Origin: Peribacillus cavernae
Lineage (GTDB): Bacteria > Bacillota > Bacilli > Bacillales > DSM-1321
Direction of reading: 5' to 3'
Assembly: GCF_003989135.1 (NCBI RefSeq)
Contig: NZ_RYZZ01000017.1
Location: 124,001-188,000 of the forward strand
DNA length: 64,000 nucleotides
In this document: in pieces, positions 59,075-64,000 of the stretch
Layout: each line of letters opens with the position of its first letter
Position numbering within the stretch: the stretch's first letter is position 1
Notes under the pieces: generated by a model
Told to the model about the DNA's origin: nothing
The model's input: the letters and a program-made list of their open reading frames with translations, nothing else
Database searches by the model: none
Translations under genes and position numbers: made by a program

Positions 59075-59677
59075 CTATTCTAACGCGAAATGGTGCTTGC
59101 CTATGACTCTATTGATCTTCAGCTGTCTCATCCATTTGCTCTTTGAAATACTCGGATTATAGAAATATAGTTCTTTGTAGGTATAGCCCTCGATGGCAAT
59201 CGCCTCGTTTACTGCCCGTATTGCATCTTCTCCGGCAGGCTTTTTAATGCTGCCATCCGCAACCGGAGAAAATTGATTTTCCTGATAGATTACCTTAGAT
59301 ACCGTATCAGGAAATTCTTCACTTTGGATCCGATTCAACACAACTGCTGCCACGGCCACTTTACCCCGGTATGGCTCCCCTTTTGCCTCTGCATGGACAA
59401 GCCTTGCAAGCAATTCTTTATCCGAATCACTCATCGCTTTTGGAATCACAAGCTTATCCCCTGGTTCCACCACATTGTTATCATTATGATTGGCTTTTTT
59501 TAACTCCTGAATAGGAACGCCATATAATTTCGCAATGTACCAAATGGATTCACCTTGCTTCACAACGTGCTTATTTCCGCTTGCTGAAGCCTTTACTTCA
59601 TGATCATTATAATAAATTAATCCAAGTGTAATTATACAAAGAGCCAGTATGAACGAGAATATCACCTTAAAGTCCAT
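59075..59677 (-). CDS. LysM and SleB/CwlJ-type (Hydrolase_2) cell wall hydrolase, YkvT-like
   Basis: 200 aa. Signal anchor ~4-24 (KVIFSFILALCIITLGLIYY). LysM at ~37-80 (HVVKQGESIWYIAKLYGVPI). Hydrolase_2 domain ~90-200: LLARLVHAEAKGEPYRGKVA (catalytic Glu in HAEAxGEP), AVVLNRIQSEEFPDTVSKVI, QFSPVADGSI, and AINEA-type helix. B. subtilis YkvT has the same design. Related SleB/CwlJ enzymes open the spore cortex; this copy with a LysM may act on the cell wall or spore. AAAGGAGGTTAATGC precedes ATG 59677. Confidence 0.88.
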   Translation of the reverse strand: MDFKVIFSFILALCIITLGLIYYNDHEVKASASGNKHVVKQGESIWYIAKLYGVPIQELKKANHNDNNVVEPGDKLVIPKAMSDSDKELLARLVHAEAKGEPYRGKVAVAAVVLNRIQSEEFPDTVSKVIYQENQFSPVADGSIKKPAGEDAIRAVNEAIAIEGYTYKELYFYNPSISKSKWMRQLKINRVIGKHHFALE

Positions 59678-59819
59678 GCATTAACCTCCTTTGTAAGCTC
59701 CTGACTAGGATAACAAACATCCTCCAAGATTTCAGTGCTTAATATTTCCCATGGAAGGTAAGGAAGTTATTGCAATGGATAGGATCTCCACCATTGGAAG
59801 TCTGAACTTAAATCGCTAA

Positions 59820-61052
59820 TCAGTTCTGGAAGTTTTTTGACAATCTATTATGAGTCATTTGTCTTTTTTTCAGCTGAAAATAAACAAGCAGGAACAATGG
59901 GACGCCAAAAATCGCGGCTACACTAAGCATGCCAAATAAATAGAATGGCTGCCCTGTCCCAAAATGGCCGAGCAGGACACCGCCTAACCAGGGACCGGCC
60001 ACACCGCCAAAGCCGCTAAAGCCCATCGCTCCAAAATAAGTCCCCTTCATTGCCGGATCGGCTAACTCGTCTATGAATACATCCGTCATCGAAAACATGA
60101 GCACCTCCCCGATTGTGAACAATAACATGATCAGAATCAAAGCAGGAACCGTTTTGGCAAATGCAAATCCCAAAAGCGCGAGGGAGACGACCAAATTTCC
60201 CGTTGCAATCGAAAGAACCGATGGAAATCTTTTGCTGAGTGTAACAATCGGATATTGCAAACACACCACCAATATAGCGTTCAACGCCAATAAATACGAA
60301 AAAACAGCCACTCCATTTTCAAAGGAATCTGATGACGAGAAAAATTGCGGCAGCGTTGAATTAAATTGAGAATAACCAACGATTGATAGGATCATCGCAA
60401 ACAAAGCCAGTGTAAAGATTTTATCCTTTTTAATAACACCGACTGCATCCCTCCATTCAATCCGGTTTTCAGCCACACTTTCAACACGGTAACTTCTTAA
60501 GGAAATCACGAGGGAAAGTCCGTATGCTGCATAAATGATCCCTGCTATAAAGAAAGTAGTTGTCGAGTTGGCTGAACCCAATTTCAAACCAAGCAATGGC
60601 CCGAATGTTACCCCAACATTGATGGCCGTATAGCGTAAATTAAATATCAGCAGCCTGTTCCTTGGTTCGGTAATATCTGAGAGCAAAGCCCTGGAAGCAG
60701 GCTCGAAAAGGGCTCTGCATAAGCCGTTCAATGAGTTCATTACAAAGAAAGCAATAATCGTTTTTGAAAAGCCATATCCGGCAAATACAGCTGCCCACAA
60801 AAAAATCGACAAAATCAAAATTCTTTTCCTGCCAAAATGGTCGGATAAATAACCGCCAAGAAAACTTCCCAACACCCCGACAAGGGAGCTTACAGCAACG
60901 ACCGCCCCTGTCATCGCAGGAGACACACCAAGCGACTTCGTTAAATAAATCGCCAAAAACGGCATGCTCATCGAAGTCGCCATCCTGCCAAACACCGTGC
61001 CGATAATAATATTCCACCCGATTGGACCGACATCCCTAATAATCTTTCCCAT
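59820..61052 (-). CDS. MFS transporter (multidrug-type, YttB-like)
   Basis: 410 aa, 12 helices. GSFLGGYLSDHFGRKRILIL (~61-80) is MFS motif A (GxLaDrxGrkr), and NSLNGLCRALFEPASRALLS the loop after helix 4 typical of drug:H+ antiporters. C-terminal half begins near IFTLALFAMILSIVGYSQFN. Likely an efflux pump; substrate unknown. AAGAAGGTTTGATCT precedes ATG 61052. Confidence 0.88.
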   Translation of the reverse strand: MGKIIRDVGPIGWNIIIGTVFGRMATSMSMPFLAIYLTKSLGVSPAMTGAVVAVSSLVGVLGSFLGGYLSDHFGRKRILILSIFLWAAVFAGYGFSKTIIAFFVMNSLNGLCRALFEPASRALLSDITEPRNRLLIFNLRYTAINVGVTFGPLLGLKLGSANSTTTFFIAGIIYAAYGLSLVISLRSYRVESVAENRIEWRDAVGVIKKDKIFTLALFAMILSIVGYSQFNSTLPQFFSSSDSFENGVAVFSYLLALNAILVVCLQYPIVTLSKRFPSVLSIATGNLVVSLALLGFAFAKTVPALILIMLLFTIGEVLMFSMTDVFIDELADPAMKGTYFGAMGFSGFGGVAGPWLGGVLLGHFGTGQPFYLFGMLSVAAIFGVPLFLLVYFQLKKRQMTHNRLSKNFQN

Positions 61053-61384
61053 AGATCAAACCTTCTTTTCAACGAGGAGTATGTATTTTCGCAATATGTA
61101 TTGTTTTCTGATTTTAGTCCTTTGTGTTACCTTCGTCAATAGAATCTTGATGACGGGTCTGATAGTAAACAACCTTTTTTGTACGGAACAAATACACCTA
61201 CTGACTTCACTTGAAAAATTATAAATAAAGAAGTTAGGATACTAATAATAACCATTGTAAAGAAAATCATTTCTTGAGAAACTAATTAATCATTTATTTA
61301 AACCTTAGTTTCAAATAAATAAATAGTAGATTTTAAAGGATTAATGGTAGAAGTGGTTGCAACAGCTGGACAAATCCAAAGATA
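61053..61384. other. AT-rich intergenic region without detectable gene
   Basis: About 330 bases upstream of the MFS gene. Contains an AT-rich imperfect palindrome (TTTATTTAAACC / GTTTCAAATAAATAAAT, ~61291-61325) but no supported reading frame. Confidence 0.55.
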
Positions 61385-61419
61385 TTAAACACCGTTCCAA
61401 CTTCTTGAACGGTGTTTAT
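61385..61419. terminator. isolated hairpin terminator
   Basis: AAACACCGTTC pairs with GAACGGTGTTT. It is 80 bases beyond the acetyltransferase stop on the minus strand and probably serves it. Confidence 0.7.
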
Positions 61420-61496
61420 ATTATTAAGACACTAAAATGCCAGCATTCTGAATTTATGGCTAGTTTGCGTTCGTTAAAATCCGCTACACTATATAT

Positions 61497-62111
61497 TTAG
61501 TTGTTTTGGTTCGTATAGCTCACGCCGCGTTGCAATTTTTTGCTTTTTTTCTTTTCTTCCCACTCTTCCCGGATCATTCCCATCCGAATCGAGTCATAGT
61601 AATATCCATTATAGTAGCGGCACTTTCGCATCCTCCCTTCCATCAACAATCCAACCTTTTTCCCAGCTGCGATCATCCGTTCATTACCCGACCAGGTCGT
61701 CAGTCCGACCCTTTCGATTTCAAGATTGGAAAACAGGTAATCGATATACAATTCAAGCGCTTCTGTACCATAGCCGCCATTCCAAAATTTTGGTTTATAA
61801 ATCGCAATGCCGATTTCCAGCCAGCGTGTTGCTTCATCTTCCCAGTAAAAGACAATCGAACCGATTATTCTGGAATTGACTTCAATTAATAGCTGGGAAT
61901 TAACGCCATGTGCATAATCATATGTGACTCTATTCTTTTCCATTTCTTTAAATCTATGAAAATCGAGACGTTCGTACGGAAAATAAGGAGCATCCCATTT
62001 TTTCCATTCGGGATTTTCTTCCCCGTACCGTAATTGCCATAGCGGTTTGAAATCCTTCTCTGTTACGTTTCGTAACGTGACCCTTTTCCCCTGTAATAAT
62101 GTATCCAGCAA
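61497..62111 (-). CDS. GNAT family N-acetyltransferase (RimJ/RimL-like)
   Basis: 204 aa. N-terminal QGKRVTLRNVTEKDFKPLWQ, central EIGIAIYKPKFWNGGYGTEA (acetyl-CoA loop GGYGTEA) and ERVGLTTWSGNERMIAAGKK are the ribosomal-protein-acetyltransferase-like blocks. Basic C-terminal tail (EEKKKSKKLQRG). TTG 62111 with AGGAGGAAGAAAACG upstream. Substrate unknown. Possibly in a unit with the membrane protein upstream (13 bases). Confidence 0.85.
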   Translation of the reverse strand: MLDTLLQGKRVTLRNVTEKDFKPLWQLRYGEENPEWKKWDAPYFPYERLDFHRFKEMEKNRVTYDYAHGVNSQLLIEVNSRIIGSIVFYWEDEATRWLEIGIAIYKPKFWNGGYGTEALELYIDYLFSNLEIERVGLTTWSGNERMIAAGKKVGLLMEGRMRKCRYYNGYYYDSIRMGMIREEWEEKKKSKKLQRGVSYTNQNN

Positions 62112-62124
62112 CGTTTTCTTCCTC

Positions 62125-62328
62125 CTAATAATAGATCAGCCCCCAGATGGCTAAACACAATAACCCAAGCCCTCCGCTCCACAGTGAAATCTTCGTCCGT
62201 AAAAATCGATTTTCCTTCGTTTCGGAATAAAAATTTCCTCTTTGCTGGTCGCCACTGACCCATGCTCCCAAGAAGATTCCCGAAAAAGCAATTAACACAA
62301 CCCCGGTAATTAAGATGATTTTCGACAA
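62125..62328 (-). CDS. small membrane protein, 67 aa (DUF5316-like)
   Basis: I chose TTG 62328 (MSKIILITGVVLIAFSGIFL) with GGGGAG upstream; GTG 62346 is inside that site. Two helices: ~3-22 and ~50-66 (SLWSGGLGLLCLAIWGLIYY), with a polar loop (WVSGDQQRGNFYSETKENRF). The pattern resembles DUF5316 membrane proteins. Function unknown. Confidence 0.7.
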   Translation of the reverse strand: MSKIILITGVVLIAFSGIFLGAWVSGDQQRGNFYSETKENRFLRTKISLWSGGLGLLCLAIWGLIYY

Positions 62329-62469
62329 CTGAATCCATCTCCCCACCCGTTAATAATTTTTCTTTATTCTAACATATTCGCGAGCATGGCAATAAAACCT
62401 TGCAAGGGAGAGATATTTCCTTAAAAAGTTTAGCGCATTGTTTTAACCGGGATTCCCTGCAAATATACC

Positions 62470-62871
62470 TTATCCTTCAATTAGCTTTACATAAAAGTGT
62501 CTTTCACGCGGGCCGTCAAATTCGCAAAAGTATATGCCCTGCCATGTTCCTAGCACCAGGCTACCTTTATGGATAATGACATGCTGTGAGGAACCGACCG
62601 TGCTGGCCTTCAGGTGAGCTGCCGTGTTGCCTTCACCATGCAAATCGAGTGTATGGTTCCATGGGTACAGTTCGTCAAATCGGCGAAGCATGTCCCGTTT
62701 AACATCAGGATCAGCGTTTTCATTGATGGTCATCCCGGCAGTGGTATGAGGGCAATATACGACAGCTATCCCGCTTTCCAGTCCTGCTTCGGCAATGCAT
62801 CCTTGAACTTCAGTCGTGACATTCCGCATTTCATCACGCTTTGCGGTCTTTAAAGTAAATTTTTTTATCAT
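62470..62871 (-). CDS. YjbQ/YugU family protein (UPF0047)
   Basis: 133 aa. [20 protein letters not shown] (~38-57), [20 protein letters not shown] with the conserved His and Ser, and [20 protein letters not shown] at the C-terminus are all UPF0047 landmarks. Members rescue thiamine-phosphate synthase mutants in vitro (secondary activity); the true role is unknown. AAGGAGATGGGATC precedes ATG 62871. Confidence 0.93.
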   Translation of the reverse strand: MIKKFTLKTAKRDEMRNVTTEVQGCIAEAGLESGIAVVYCPHTTAGMTINENADPDVKRDMLRRFDELYPWNHTLDLHGEGNTAAHLKASTVGSSQHVIIHKGSLVLGTWQGIYFCEFDGPRERHFYVKLIEG

Positions 62872-62935
62872 GATCCCATCTCCTTACATCGATTCGTCTT
62901 AATTATGCAACAGTTACTCTGCTCCCTATATAAAA

Positions 62936-63103
62936 TCAAAACCTGTACAAACCGCCCCATGGAACATGCAGCATTTGTTTGTTATTTCCACGAAAAACGA
63001 GTGTATTGATGGAAGCGGATTGTAAACCCCTGTCATCCAATTCTTCATGAATCGTTTTTACCTGATCACTTAAGTGATGTTCATTTAACCTACTATTATT
63101 TTT
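62936..63103 (-). pseudogene. possible gene fragment without start
   Basis: A 55-codon frame with protein-like composition (HHLSDQVKTIHEELDDRGLQ, then INTLVFRGNNKQMLHVPWGG) that ends normally but has no start codon or binding site; a stop precedes it at 63104. Family not recognised. The rest of 62872-63253 shows nothing else. Confidence 0.3.
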
Positions 63104-63253
63104 TTATAAATATCCATGAATATATCGTGTCTAATTCTTTTGAATTAATTCGTAAGTGCTGGACTATTTAAAATGTTTATTGGAGCAAGCAAACATACCC
63201 GGCATATAATATTGCAGGCAATTTGCCCAAATTCTTTTTCAGGGGGAGTTATT

Positions 63254-63682
63254 TTGAGACAAAATGAAATATGGCACCCTGTTGCCGACGAGATTTACTA
63301 CAGCCTGTATGGTGAGCAAATGGTTTGTTCCATGAGCACGCAATTATTTCATATTCCCGAAACGAAAGATTTGAAAGGAAATGCGGATATGCATACGCAT
63401 CTGATCCCAGCGTCCTATCATCGCGTTACAGCGAGCGGATCCGCTCAAAGATTGATGAATGGAGAGAGTTCGACATCCATACTTGAAACACTAGTTGACT
63501 GCATACGAAACGCAGAACAAAGAGACCGAAACGTGAGATCTGGTTTAGATGTCATGAGGAATGCTGCTCCCTCTTCTTACAAATCTTTTGTTGAAAACAT
63601 CATACGCTGGCAGGATTATACTGAATTGCACTTACAAAATGCGAAACAAATCACGATGCGCATTACAAGCTCTTCCGCGTAA
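63254..63682 (+). CDS. hypothetical protein, 142 aa
   Basis: TTG 63254 follows AGGGGGAGTTATT at good spacing (MRQNEIWHPVADEIYYSLYG). Helical C-terminal half (SILETLVDCIRNAEQRDRNV; YKSFVENIIRWQDYTELHLQ). No signal or membrane segment. Upstream codons to 63173 are in frame but unsupported. No family recognised. A terminator-like hairpin lies about 120 bases past the stop. Confidence 0.65.
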   Translation: MRQNEIWHPVADEIYYSLYGEQMVCSMSTQLFHIPETKDLKGNADMHTHLIPASYHRVTASGSAQRLMNGESSTSILETLVDCIRNAEQRDRNVRSGLDVMRNAAPSSYKSFVENIIRWQDYTELHLQNAKQITMRITSSSA

Positions 63683-63802
63683 CAGGTACAATACTCCATT
63701 GTAGCTAAAGCTGAAGGTGTAAATTTCTAAAGCCTCAGACCATTTGCCCTTTATGACAACCATAAACCTGAATAGCGAATAACAAGTGACAAAAATACGA
63801 GC

Positions 63803-63840
63803 AAAACCCTTATTTCAAAAATAGATGAAATAAGGGTTTT
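63803..63840. terminator. bidirectional Rho-independent terminator
   Basis: AAAACCCTTATTTC pairs perfectly with GAAATAAGGGTTTT between convergent genes. Confidence 0.92.
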
Positions 63841-63859
63841 TCGCTGCATAAAACGCAAA

Positions 63860-64000
63860 TCATTTTTTGTTCCATTCGTTGTAAGCTTCTTCATAGTCAA
63901 ATTCAACTAACGCCACGATGAGACGATATATGTTTCCAATGATAACTTTAAAACCTAGAATCATGCCTGTTTGAATAACTCCTTTCATAATAAACGTTAT
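63860..64000 (-). CDS. small hypothetical protein, start possibly outside window
   Basis: The frame ending at 63860 reads MILGFKVIIGNIYRLIVALV... EAYNEWNKK and stays open to the right edge. ATGs occur at 63988 and 63964 but neither has a well-spaced binding site. One hydrophobic segment followed by an acidic/basic tail. Its position just after a strong terminator supports a real 3' end. Confidence 0.4.
   Translation of the reverse strand: MTFIMKGVIQTGMILGFKVIIGNIYRLIVALVEFDYEEAYNEWNKK

Overview
The window is chromosomal DNA from an aerobic, endospore-forming member of the Bacillaceae. It carries spore genes (cotJABC, glcU-gdh, spoVAC/spoVAD with DUF1657 and 2Duf-type proteins, a SpoIID-domain protein, a LysM-GH18 cortex-lytic enzyme, a SleB/CwlJ-type hydrolase), typical Firmicute ribosome binding sites with frequent TTG/GTG starts, many Rho-independent terminators and B. 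subtilis-like gene pairs (hxlR-hxlAB, yrhED-type formate dehydrogenase, helD, ykpA, yocH, cvfB, bioY). The genus cannot be fixed from the sequence alone. There is no rRNA, tRNA, CRISPR array, intact transposon or prophage. Most genes lie on the minus strand.

Layout. 0-5 kb: end of a SpoIID-domain gene, a GlcD-like FAD oxidase, then a run of gene remnants (acyl-CoA carboxylase, M3-type peptidase with an internal duplication, acyl-CoA synthetase) and a nitronate monooxygenase family gene. 5-17 kb: HAD phosphatase, glycerate kinase, formate dehydrogenase with its DUF1641 partner, a TnpB scar, LysM-GH18 hydrolase, YueD-type reductase, DacC-type carboxypeptidase, and the formaldehyde-fixing hxlR/hxlAB locus. 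17-20 kb: a reduced spoVA2mob-like operon. 20-29 kb: flavin and thiol chemistry (flavin reductase, MhqD-like hydrolase, Fur-box haem monooxygenase family gene, OsmC peroxiredoxin, azoreductase with a YodB-like regulator, thioredoxin-reductase-like protein) mixed with many very small genes and two copies of a dispersed repeat. 29-37 kb: YqjF, MBL hydrolase, an SGNH hydrolase plus ABC exporter operon, a structured RNA resembling 6S RNA, an MFS transporter. 37-46 kb: a frameshifted nuclease-helicase, two YdjO-type cold-inducible zinc-ribbon genes flanking a probable IS200/IS605 end remnant, an MMPL transporter, YocH with a WalR box, and cotJABC. 46-64 kb: CvfB, a second nitronate monooxygenase, HelD, YkpA, a Gly/Tyr-repeat protein, glcU-gdh with a sigma-G promoter, bioY with a BirA-like operator, HlyIII, SleB-type hydrolase, MFS transporter and small genes.

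Genes that appear to act together: hxlAB (formaldehyde to hexulose phosphate) and formate dehydrogenase form a one-carbon detoxification theme; the 20.8-28.7 kb genes form an electrophile, quinone and peroxide theme; the spoVA-like operon, cotJ and glcU-gdh belong to the forespore and coat programme. The most unusual items are the spoVA2mob-like operon lacking SpoVAEb and YhcN, three intergenic arrays of degenerate repeats with a 20-21 bp period, the 6S-like RNA, and the decayed catabolic cluster at 2.6-3.9 kb. All function calls come from reading the sequence without database searches.
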